From Spirochaetales bacterium (GTDB taxonomy: Bacteria; Spirochaetota; Spirochaetia; DSM-27196; PWMO01), in assembly GCA_007123465.1 (NCBI GenBank), contig SKLB01000202.1:1-7442 (forward strand): a stretch of 7,442 bases of DNA, read 5' to 3'. The position numbers and the translations under genes were made by a program. The notes below the pieces were generated by a model. The model made no database searches and was not told the DNA's origin. It was given only the letters and a program-made list of their open reading frames with translations. This document shows positions 1 through 5,538 of this stretch, piece after piece; within the stretch, counting starts at the first letter, position 1; each line of letters begins with the position of its first letter.

Positions 1-947
1 ATGCGATCGTTGGCCACCGTGGAGGTGCCGTGAGCGTTGATATAGCCGATATCGGCCGCGTCGAGGCGCGCCTCCTGCAGCGCAGCACGAATCGCTGCGG
101 CGGCCCATTCACCGTTGGGCTCCGGAATCGCGATGCTGTAGGCGTCGGCGGTCATCCCGGCGCCGCGGTAGATCGCTAACGGCTCCGCCCCGCGAGCGCG
201 GGCGTGCGCTTCGGTCTCCAGAACCAGTACCGCGGCACCCTCGCCGATCACAAATCCGTCGCGGCCGGCGTCAAACGGCCGTGAGGCCGCTGCCGGCTCA
301 TCGTTACGCGAAGTCAGAACCCCCATGCAGGCGTAAGCGTCGACTACCAGCGGCGTGATGGTAGATTCGGCACCCCCGGCCAGCATCACGTCTGCGGCAC
401 CGCCGCGCATAAGCGCGGCCGCGATAGCTATCGCGTGGGCTCCCGACGAGCACGCCGTTGCCATACCCAGGTTGGGCCCATGGATTCCCAGGTCGATGCC
501 GACGTTTGCCGATGACATATTAGGTATGATCTTGGGAACCGCCAGAGGGTTGCCGAAGCCCGGTCCCCTCTCGATCAGGGTACGGTACTGCGCCTCGAGA
601 TTCTCGTAATCACCGGCTGCAGTCCCAACAACGGTCCCGACACGGGCGCGGTCCTCGGTCTCCAGATCGAGCCCGGCGTCTGCCACCGCCTGCAATGCAG
701 CGCACGAAGCCAGTTGCGAGAATCGCGCCAGGCGGCGGATGCGCTTATTGGAGAGGTGCTGTTGCGGTTCAAAAGACTTGACCTCGGCAGCCACGCGGCA
801 CTTGTGGCCGCTGGTGTCAAACGCGGTTATCTCGGCCGCACCGGAGACGCCGCTGCAGAGGGCGTCCCAGAATTCCCGGCGGTCGTTACCCACCGCGCAG
901 TACACACCGATTCCGGTAACGTATATTTTCTCATGTTCCGCTTTCAT
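1..947 (-). CDS. fabF: Beta-ketoacyl-ACP synthase II (FabF), C-terminus cut by window edge
   Basis: This is a KAS II condensing enzyme. It joins malonyl-ACP to a growing acyl-ACP with loss of CO2 in cytoplasmic type II fatty acid synthesis. The first 315 codons are present; the family is about 410 residues, so roughly the last 95 lie outside the window. Seen: an N-terminal VTGIGV strand (residues 10-15), the nucleophile elbow ATACSSG with catalytic Cys166, the RPFDAGRDGFVIGEG block (223-237) with its gatekeeper-region Phe, and NAHGTST with the first catalytic His (306). The second catalytic His would be in the missing part. The ATG at 947 puts residue 1 seven residues before the conserved KIYVTGIG strand; the other nearby ATGs (954 and 934) are out of frame. 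No acyl carrier protein or other fab gene is in view, so the pathway context must lie further left. A specialised KAS of a secondary pathway is less likely but not excluded. Confidence 0.95.
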   Translation of the reverse strand, partial: MKAEHEKIYVTGIGVYCAVGNDRREFWDALCSGVSGAAEITAFDTSGHKCRVAAEVKSFEPQQHLSNKRIRRLARFSQLASCAALQAVADAGLDLETEDRARVGTVVGTAAGDYENLEAQYRTLIERGPGFGNPLAVPKIIPNMSSANVGIDLGIHGPNLGMATACSSGAHAIAIAAALMRGGAADVMLAGGAESTITPLVVDAYACMGVLTSRNDEPAAASRPFDAGRDGFVIGEGAAVLVLETEAHARARGAEPLAIYRGAGMTADAYSIAIPEPNGEWAAAAIRAALQEARLDAADIGYINAHGTSTVANDR

Positions 948-952
948 GATGC

Positions 953-982
953 ATAATGGTCCGGAATTGCGCCGGCTGTCAA
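953..982 (-). promoter_or_regulatory. fabF sigma70-like promoter
   Basis: On the minus strand a perfect TTGACA (982-977) is followed after 18 bases by CATTAT (958-953, 4 of 6 consensus). The fabF ATG begins 6 bases after the last base of the -10 box, so transcription would start on or next to the initiator ATG. No Shine-Dalgarno-like sequence precedes the ATG. Promoter assignment is by consensus and spacing only. Confidence 0.6.
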
Positions 983-1017
983 ACGTCCGCCGGCACGCGG
1001 CCAACCTGCACCAGCAC

Positions 1018-1047
1018 TTGCCACAATAACCCTATATATATTATTAT
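1018..1047 (+). promoter_or_regulatory. Flavoprotein gene sigma70-like promoter
   Basis: TTGCCA (1018-1023, 5 of 6) and TATTAT (1042-1047, 5 of 6) are separated by 18 bases. The -10 lies in an A/T run (1033-1047) that stands out from the GC-rich surroundings. The expected start point, seven bases after the -10, is A1054, the first base of the ATG, so the mRNA may be leaderless. This promoter is divergent from the fabF promoter; the two -35 boxes are 35 bases apart, so the two could share a regulator. Confidence 0.6.
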
Positions 1048-1053
1048 CACTAT

Positions 1054-2427
1054 ATGAAATACGACGCGATCGTTATAGGCTCGGGTCCTGCCGGCTGCGA
1101 AACAGCGATGCGCCTGGCGGCTGCCGACAAGCGCGTGGCCCTGATTACCGTTACACCGCCGGGCGGCCGTACAACCGTCGGCAGCCTGCTGCCGAGCAAA
1201 GTCTGGCTGCAGACCGCACATCAGCGCCGCCCGCGGTCTGCGCGTCTTTCAGCGGAGGAAACGCAAGCGGCTGCCGCCGGCGTCCGCAACACCATTCAGA
1301 AGCGGGTTGAATGGACGCAGCAACAACTTGAGTCTGCGGGAGTAACCATTTTCACGGGGAACGCGAGTCTGATTGAGACCGGCCGGGTCAGTTACACCCC
1401 CGCCGGTCAGGACGGCACTTCGGTGCCAGAGCCAGGTCAGCTGCACGCAGATCACATCGTGCTTGCCACCGGATCGGAGCCTACCTTCACCGCCGACGTG
1501 CGCCCGGACGGGCGGCGCATCATCGCACCGCGTCACACCAAGATGCTCAGCGAAATCCCCGAGTCTCTGATCATGATTGGTGGCGGGGTCACCGGGATTG
1601 AGTATGGCGAGGCGTTTGCGCGGCTGGGAGCGCAGGTAACGCTACTCAGCGCGGCAGAGATTCTGCCGCGCTTCGACCGCGAATACGTTGCGCGTCTGAC
1701 CGACCATCTGCACAACCTCGGCATCACTATGTACAGCGGCCGGCGAGTAACAGCGCTGAACGCAGACGAGCGCAGTGTAAGCGCTGTTACTCAGAACGGT
1801 ACCCGCTACCAGGCCGCGATGGCCTTTGTTGCTACCGGCCGCGCCGCCGATCTCAGCTGCCTGGGGACCTCCGGTGAGCCGTCGACGCTGCTCGCGCAAC
1901 TCGTGGACACCGCGGGCCGTTTCATCGCCACCGATGCCTGCGGCCGTACCGCGCTGCCCGGAATCTACGCCTGCGGCGACGCCGCCGGGCCTCCGTTTAC
2001 CGCCAACCATGCGCTGGACCAGGCCCGCCATGTTGCTGAAGCTATTCTCACCCCGGCGGCACCGTGCAGCCACACGCCGTTGATCGAAGCGGTGTTCACC
2101 GATCCGCAGCTGGCACAGATTAGCTCAGCCGCGAGGACAGATCAGCAGCCCCAGGAGCTGTCCGAGCAGCGCCGCAGCTTCACGGCCTCGATGCTCTCGG
2201 CTGTTCGGGCCGGTGGATCGGACACTCTGTCGAGCGACACCCTGTCCGCCGAACTCAAGCTGCTACTCGACGTCGACGGTATGATTGTGCAGGCCACGGC
2301 GATCGGGACGCACGCTGCAGAAGTCCTGGCTCCAGTTCAACTGGCAATGCACCACGGTATCAGCTGGCAGGCGCTGAACGCGGTACCATTTGCCTACCCC
2401 ACGTGGACCGAAATAGTGACCGCCTAG
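1054..2427 (+). CDS. Dihydrolipoamide-dehydrogenase-fold flavoprotein lacking the redox disulfide
   Basis: This is a 457-residue class I pyridine nucleotide-disulfide oxidoreductase by fold. Seen: FAD-binding GSGPAG (9-14), the NAD(P)-binding GGGVTGIE (176-183), the second FAD motif GIYACGDAAG (303-312), and a C-terminal dimerisation domain from about 340. The active-site segment GGRTTVGSLLPSK (37-49) aligns with the family's GGTCLNVGCIPSK, but the cysteines are Thr40 and Leu45. The C-terminal His-Glu dyad reads AYPTWTE (447-453): Tyr448 replaces the catalytic His and Glu453 remains. Classical lipoamide, glutathione or mercury reduction is therefore unlikely. Soluble transhydrogenase SthA also has a YPT-type C-terminus and only one of the two cysteines, so a transhydrogenase, quinone reductase or diaphorase role is the best inference. 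The residue after the second nucleotide-fold strand is Ser199, not the Glu typical of NAD-specific members, so NADP(H) use is possible. The ATG is fixed by the conserved N-terminus; no Shine-Dalgarno sequence is seen. Confidence 0.85.
   Translation: MKYDAIVIGSGPAGCETAMRLAAADKRVALITVTPPGGRTTVGSLLPSKVWLQTAHQRRPRSARLSAEETQAAAAGVRNTIQKRVEWTQQQLESAGVTIFTGNASLIETGRVSYTPAGQDGTSVPEPGQLHADHIVLATGSEPTFTADVRPDGRRIIAPRHTKMLSEIPESLIMIGGGVTGIEYGEAFARLGAQVTLLSAAEILPRFDREYVARLTDHLHNLGITMYSGRRVTALNADERSVSAVTQNGTRYQAAMAFVATGRAADLSCLGTSGEPSTLLAQLVDTAGRFIATDACGRTALPGIYACGDAAGPPFTANHALDQARHVAEAILTPAAPCSHTPLIEAVFTDPQLAQISSAARTDQQPQELSEQRRSFTASMLSAVRAGGSDTLSSDTLSAELKLLLDVDGMIVQATAIGTHAAEVLAPVQLAMHHGISWQALNAVPFAYPTWTEIVTA
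2218..2247 (+). repeat. 15-base imperfect tandem duplication inside the flavoprotein gene
   Basis: Two adjacent 15-base units (2218-2232 and 2233-2247) both encode Ser-Asp-Thr-Leu-Ser, giving SDTLSSDTLS at residues 389-398. The units differ at several silent positions, so the duplication is not recent. It lies in the C-terminal domain, just before the strand-forming ELKLLLDVDG segment, probably in a surface loop. The reading frame is kept. Confidence 0.5.
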
Positions 2428-2434
2428 GCAGCGG

Positions 2435-3577
2435 CTACATTCCACCCAGCTCTGCACGCAGCCGGTCACGCTGGTCACTCGGGATCCGGCCACCGCCGGC
2501 CAGCAGCGAGGAGGCAGCCGCGCGGTTTGCAAACCGAAGCGCAGCCTCGATACGCAATCCGGTAAAGAGCGCCGCGAGAAATGCGCCGGCAAATACATCG
2601 CCGGCACCAACGCTGTCAGGCGTAGCGGCAGACGCATCGAGCGTTGCGCCCTCGGCGTGGATAGCTCCCCCGTCCCACAGCAGCGTGGCCCCGCCCCGGC
2701 CGCGGGTAACAACCGTGGGTGGTACACGCCCCGCCGGAAGGGTCTGTTGCGAAGCGGTCAGAGGCAGCTGCGGTGGCAGATCAAACAGCGCGCGGAACTC
2801 TGCCTCGTTGGCAAACAGCAGATCGACTGCCGGAAGCAGTTGCTGTCTCAGCGTTTTTCGATACTCGGCTGCCAACCCGGCGCTGCCGAGCGACAGCGCA
2901 ATCAGCGTAGCAGCGGCGTCTGGCCGATAGCCTTGGGCCTTTGCTCCCACGGTGCGCACCGAGGCCAGGGCGGTTTCGATCACCCCGGAACGAGGCAGTA
3001 GAAAACCCTCGATAAACAGCAGATCGGCTGCGGGAACCGCGGTCCGCGGCGCAAGTTGGCTCTTCACGTAATGCGGATCGAGCTCGGCGGCCGCCGCCGG
3101 CGCTGCGGCAACTGCCGGACCAGCGCAGGCAGCCTCAGCCGCGGCTCCGGCGGCGCCGCTTCGCCGCGGCGGCAGCAGCACCAGGCAGCGCCCGGTAGTA
3201 CCGGGCACAGTCTGCAAGGCGCACGAGACGCCCTGGTGCTCGAGATCCGCCCGGTAGGTGTCGCCGGCGGGGTCCTGGCCGACCGCGCCTATCAGGCGGC
3301 AGCCCGCTCCCAGGACCGCCAGCGCCGCCAGTGTATTGGCTGCACCGCCGCCGGCGTACAGGCGTCCACCGGGGAACCTCTTGCGCAGGCCGTCCAGCGT
3401 GCGGCTGTCGAGGTGCCGCGCTGCGCCCCACTCCAGGCCCTGCGGCAGGACGTCATCGGCGTGCGCCTGGACAACAATGTCCAGTAACACATTGCCGATG
3501 CCGCAGACGCGCAGAGCTCCACGGCGCATCACGCGCGCAATCGTTCGCTGTAGCTGCAATGGCAGACGTTCGTCCAT
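2435..3577 (-). CDS. PfkB-family kinase, adenosine-kinase-like, with Ala-rich insert
   Basis: This 380-residue kinase of the ribokinase/PfkB fold would transfer phosphate from ATP to a sugar or nucleoside hydroxyl in the cytoplasm. Seen: GIGNVLLDI (26-34) and the following GLEWGAARHLD region, both in the style of the adenosine-kinase-like branch; the GG-type substrate motif AGGGAANT (75-82); DLLFIEGFLL (185-194); ANEAEF (256-261); and the C-terminal signature DSVGAGDVF (321-329) with catalytic Asp327. Residues 138-164 are a low-complexity Ala-rich stretch. In the adenosine-kinase-like relatives I know, this position holds a conserved ERT-type segment near the substrate lid, so the substrate cannot be named. 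The ATG at 3577 lies 6 bases after the toxin stop codon, which suggests co-transcription and translational coupling. An internal ATG (residue 17, at 3529) is an alternative start that would remove a non-conserved leader. The stop is 7 bases from the convergent flavoprotein stop. Confidence 0.85.
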   Translation of the reverse strand: MDERLPLQLQRTIARVMRRGALRVCGIGNVLLDIVVQAHADDVLPQGLEWGAARHLDSRTLDGLRKRFPGGRLYAGGGAANTLAALAVLGAGCRLIGAVGQDPAGDTYRADLEHQGVSCALQTVPGTTGRCLVLLPPRRSGAAGAAAEAACAGPAVAAAPAAAAELDPHYVKSQLAPRTAVPAADLLFIEGFLLPRSGVIETALASVRTVGAKAQGYRPDAAATLIALSLGSAGLAAEYRKTLRQQLLPAVDLLFANEAEFRALFDLPPQLPLTASQQTLPAGRVPPTVVTRGRGGATLLWDGGAIHAEGATLDASAATPDSVGAGDVFAGAFLAALFTGLRIEAALRFANRAAASSLLAGGGRIPSDQRDRLRAELGGM

Positions 3578-3583
3578 ACGCTG

Positions 3584-4030
3584 CTACCGGTGCTCCCGCG
3601 CTATTGCCGCAACCCGTACGTAACCGCCGGCAGCGTAGCGCTGGATGGCCGCGTCGGCGGTCAGCAGCTCGCAGTTGTGCGTGCGGGCGGTTGCAACAAT
3701 GCAGCGGTCGGCAAAATCCCCCTCAAAACGGTCGGGCAAGGTGGCCGCGGCAAACGAAATTTCACGGTCCACCGCAACAACGCGTAGACCGGGGCTGCCG
3801 AGCGCCTGTTCGAGCCACGCCTGCGTGGGCTGCGACAGCCGCAACACCCCGCGCAGCTCCATCTCGGTGAGTTCCCAGATACTGATTGCGCTCAGGCAGA
3901 GCGAGTCCTGTTCGGCGGCGGCTTCGATTTCCGCCACCCGGCCGGATCTCTCAAGCTCACCGCTGCCGATCAGCAGCCACAGGAAGACGTGGGTATCGAG
4001 CAGAAGCCGCCGGTTCTCCAGCTGCGTCAC
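3584..4030 (-). CDS. vapC: VapC-type PIN-domain toxin ribonuclease
   Basis: This 148-residue PIN-domain protein is the probable toxin of a type II toxin-antitoxin pair. Such proteins are Mg2+-dependent endoribonucleases, often cutting tRNA or rRNA. Seen: LLDTHVFLW (10-18) with Asp12, SAISIWELTEME (47-58) with Glu53, GDFADR (104-109) with Asp105 and Asp108, and LLTAD (122-126) with Asp126. The acidic set is complete, so the nuclease looks intact. The length is slightly above the usual 125-140. The start is a GTG at 4030, 6 bases after the antitoxin stop, with no visible Shine-Dalgarno sequence, so translation probably depends on coupling to the antitoxin. This branch (LDTH..LW, SAISIWE) is the one usually found with Phd/YefM antitoxins, which fits the upstream gene. 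The RNA target cannot be read from sequence. Confidence 0.9.
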   Translation of the reverse strand: MTQLENRRLLLDTHVFLWLLIGSGELERSGRVAEIEAAAEQDSLCLSAISIWELTEMELRGVLRLSQPTQAWLEQALGSPGLRVVAVDREISFAAATLPDRFEGDFADRCIVATARTHNCELLTADAAIQRYAAGGYVRVAAIAREHR

Positions 4031-4036
4031 GCCGGG

Positions 4037-4249
4037 TTACTGCCTGACCGAGAACCCGACCGGGTCTCCGTCCACCCGCACGCTGCCGCGCAGGCGCCCG
4101 AACAACGGTTGCGGCTTCTGCTCTTCAACCCACACCATCTGAGCCACGGGCTTGCCGTGTTTGGTGATCACAACCCGCTCGTGCGTGTCGCGAACCCGAT
4201 CCATGAGCTGCAGGCAGTGCGCCTTGAACTTCCCAGCTCCAATTTCCAT
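4037..4249 (-). CDS. Phd/YefM-type antitoxin
   Basis: This 70-residue protein is the likely antitoxin for the adjacent PIN toxin. Seen: the N-terminal Phd/YefM fold, with GKFKAHCLQLMDRV (6-19), then RVVITKHGKPVAQMV (25-39), which form the dimeric DNA-binding part in this family. The C-terminal tail has LFGRLRGSV (49-57) followed by a short GDPVGF segment, the usual toxin-binding end of VapC-partner antitoxins. Family members bind the toxin active site and repress their own operon, with toxin as co-repressor; that is family knowledge. The ATG at 4249 is preceded by a run of G (complement of 4257-4262), a weak Shine-Dalgarno candidate. An inverted repeat covers the start region and may be its operator. 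Confidence 0.88.
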   Translation of the reverse strand: MEIGAGKFKAHCLQLMDRVRDTHERVVITKHGKPVAQMVWVEEQKPQPLFGRLRGSVRVDGDPVGFSVRQ

Positions 4250-4280
4250 TTAGCAGCCCCCCAGTCCTGCATCTGCTAAA
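4249..4280 (-). promoter_or_regulatory. Inverted repeat spanning the antitoxin RBS and start
   Basis: TTTAGCAG (4249-4256) and its exact reverse complement CTGCTAAA (4273-4280) are separated by 16 bases. On the antitoxin strand the second arm runs into the ATG and the G-rich ribosome-binding candidate lies in the loop. Such a site could be the autoregulatory operator bound by the antitoxin or toxin-antitoxin complex. As RNA it could form an 8-base-pair hairpin around the ribosome-binding site. Both readings are inference. Confidence 0.5.
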
Positions 4281-4305
4281 CGTCCGCCGTTAATGCAGCT
4301 TGTCT

Positions 4306-4338
4306 TTTATAACCATGGTCATATTACTATAGTTATAT
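4306..4338. promoter_or_regulatory. AT-rich palindrome cluster, probable operon promoter/operator
   Basis: This is an AT-rich island in the divergent antitoxin/channel spacer. It holds the 8-base palindrome ACCATGGT (4312-4319) and an 18-base near-palindrome at 4321-4338, with core ACTATAGT and ATAT at both ends, one mismatched pair in between. On the minus strand it contains several -10-like hexamers: TATAAA (4311-4306), TATAGT (4331-4326) and TATAAC (4337-4332). None has a convincing -35 partner; the best, TTGCTT (4349-4344) with TAATAT (4326-4321) at 17 bases, is weak. The toxin operon promoter probably lies here, but I cannot choose the exact one. Confidence 0.4.
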
Positions 4339-4355
4339 CAGAAAAGCAAGCGTTA

Positions 4356-4365
4356 TTTTCGAAAA
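4356..4365. promoter_or_regulatory. Perfect 10-base palindrome upstream of the channel promoter
   Basis: TTTTCGAAAA is a perfect palindrome ending 19 bases before the channel -35 box. It may be a regulator site or only part of the AT-rich spacer. No regulator gene is in view. Confidence 0.25.
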
Positions 4366-4384
4366 GACGGACCGCAACTCGCAG

Positions 4385-4413
4385 TTGACCGTACGTCTTC
4401 TGGTCCATATGAT
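4385..4413 (+). promoter_or_regulatory. Potassium channel gene sigma70-like promoter
   Basis: TTGACC (4385-4390, 5 of 6) and TATGAT (4408-4413, 5 of 6) are separated by exactly 17 bases. The expected start point falls at about 4420-4423 and the ATG is at 4423, so the transcript would have at most about three untranslated bases. The sequence before the ATG (ATTACCGG) has no Shine-Dalgarno match. Confidence 0.65.
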
Positions 4414-4422
4414 GATTACCGG

Positions 4423-5505
4423 ATGACGGTACACCATCGCTTCGCCCTATCGCTTGCACTCCTGATCGTGCTTCTGGCCGGTGGGGTTGTCGGCTTCTCA
4501 ATCATCGAAGGCTGGACAATCGTCGAGAGCGTCTACATGACCCTGATCACAGTCACAACGGTCGGCTTTCAGGAGGTGCGTCCTCTGTCTCCGGCCGGGC
4601 GCTATTTCATGATTGTGTTCCTGGTGTTCAGTATCGCGACCGTTGGGTACGCCCTATCCACCGTGGCCGCCTACATATTCGAGGGACAGATCATCTCCTC
4701 GATGCGTCGACGCCGCAGGGAGAGTTACGTGAAAAAGCTCAAAGATCACTTCATTATCTGCGGCCTGGGTGATATCGGCCGCGAGGTCGCGCGCGAGTTC
4801 AGCCGCAGCAAACAGCCGTTTGTTGTAATCGAAAAAAACGCCGAGAAACCGGGCCATGTGCAGGACTTCGACGTTCCCTACGTTGTCGGCGATGCCGAAG
4901 ATGAGGCGGTGCTGGAAGAAGCGGGCATACATCAAGCCAAGGGATTGGTAGCCGCGCTGCCCGCCGAAGCCGACAACGTCTACGTTGTTCTGACCGCGCG
5001 CCAGATGAACGATACGCTCACCATTGTGGCAAAGGCCGGCGAAGAAAACACCGGACGCAAATTGCTCAAGGCTGGAGCAAATCGCGTTGTCACGCCGTCG
5101 CAGATCGCCGGAAGACGCATAGCCGCCACCCTGCTGCGTCCCTCGGTTGCCAACTTCCTGGACGTCGTGGTTTCCGGTGGTGATGTGACGCTGCGCGTCG
5201 AAGAGTTTCACATCGACCCAGAGTCTCCGGTTGTCGGACACACGCTACGCGAGCTCAATATCGGTCAGCACACAGGCGCGATCGTACTGGGAATTCTCGG
5301 CCCCGAAGGTACCAGCCGCTGCACGCCCACCGGTACACTCAATGTATCGACACTCACGCTCGACGCGCTCGACACGTTGATTGCCCTCGGCAGTGATGCG
5401 CAGCTTGAACAACTGGCGCATTTCGTGAAGCACGGACCGCCGGCCGAACCATCCCCAGCAGATTCAGCGCCACAATCAGCGCCGGCAGCTGAGAACAACC
5501 GTTGA
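4423..5505 (+). CDS. Two-transmembrane potassium channel with RCK domain
   Basis: This 360-residue inner-membrane K+ channel subunit has MthK-like order: TM1 (about 7-27), pore helix (about 33-44), filter, TM2 (about 62-86), a basic linker RRRRRE (95-100), RCK N-domain and RCK C-domain. The filter reads TVGFQE (46-51), against TVGYGD in classical channels; Phe and a non-Gly residue at the fourth and fifth positions also occur in some bacterial subfamilies. The RCK Rossmann motif is GLGDIG (114-119) with Glu137 at the end of the second strand, a position that favours NAD(H) in such folds. The DAEDEAVLEEAGI block (157-169) is typical of RCK/TrkA-N. The C-terminal RCK lobe is about 255-325, followed by a Pro/Ala-rich tail (339-358), probably disordered. 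Four subunits form the pore, and nucleotide or ion binding by the RCK ring gates it in relatives. It is monocistronic and converges on the aldo/keto reductase, 33 bases apart. Confidence 0.93.
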   Translation: MTVHHRFALSLALLIVLLAGGVVGFSIIEGWTIVESVYMTLITVTTVGFQEVRPLSPAGRYFMIVFLVFSIATVGYALSTVAAYIFEGQIISSMRRRRRESYVKKLKDHFIICGLGDIGREVAREFSRSKQPFVVIEKNAEKPGHVQDFDVPYVVGDAEDEAVLEEAGIHQAKGLVAALPAEADNVYVVLTARQMNDTLTIVAKAGEENTGRKLLKAGANRVVTPSQIAGRRIAATLLRPSVANFLDVVVSGGDVTLRVEEFHIDPESPVVGHTLRELNIGQHTGAIVLGILGPEGTSRCTPTGTLNVSTLTLDALDTLIALGSDAQLEQLAHFVKHGPPAEPSPADSAPQSAPAAENNR

Positions 5506-5538
5506 TCGGAGCACCTTCGCATCAAATTCCCTGCAATG

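Noticed and set aside
987..1000. CCGC-N6-GCGG inverted repeat between the fabF and flavoprotein promoters
   Set aside because: The arms are only 4 bases and of the locally common C/G composition, so chance occurrence is likely.
1642..2073. Minus-strand open frame of 143 codons inside the flavoprotein gene
   Set aside because: It is antisense to the NAD-binding and FAD motifs and shows no family resemblance; a compositional shadow.
2403..2930. Plus-strand open frame of 175 codons overlapping the kinase C-terminus
   Set aside because: It has Ser/Ala-rich low-complexity content and starts inside the flavoprotein gene. The opposite strand encodes the conserved DSVGAGDVF kinase signature, so this is a shadow frame.
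3331..3870. Long open frame of 179 codons on the plus strand opposite the kinase and toxin genes
   Set aside because: It is rich in Arg, Ala, Pro and Cys with no recognisable motif, and lies antisense to genes with clear domains. GC-rich codon usage keeps such frames open by chance.
4409..4426. Five-codon mini-frame whose TGA overlaps the channel ATG; a similar one at 6602-6619 overlaps the activase ATG
   Set aside because: The channel mini-frame begins inside the -10 box and would not be transcribed from the predicted promoter. Neither has a ribosome-binding site, and frames this short arise easily by chance.
5506..5538. Possible bidirectional terminator between the channel and the aldo/keto reductase
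   Set aside because: The 33-base gap has no stem-loop with a T-run on either strand.
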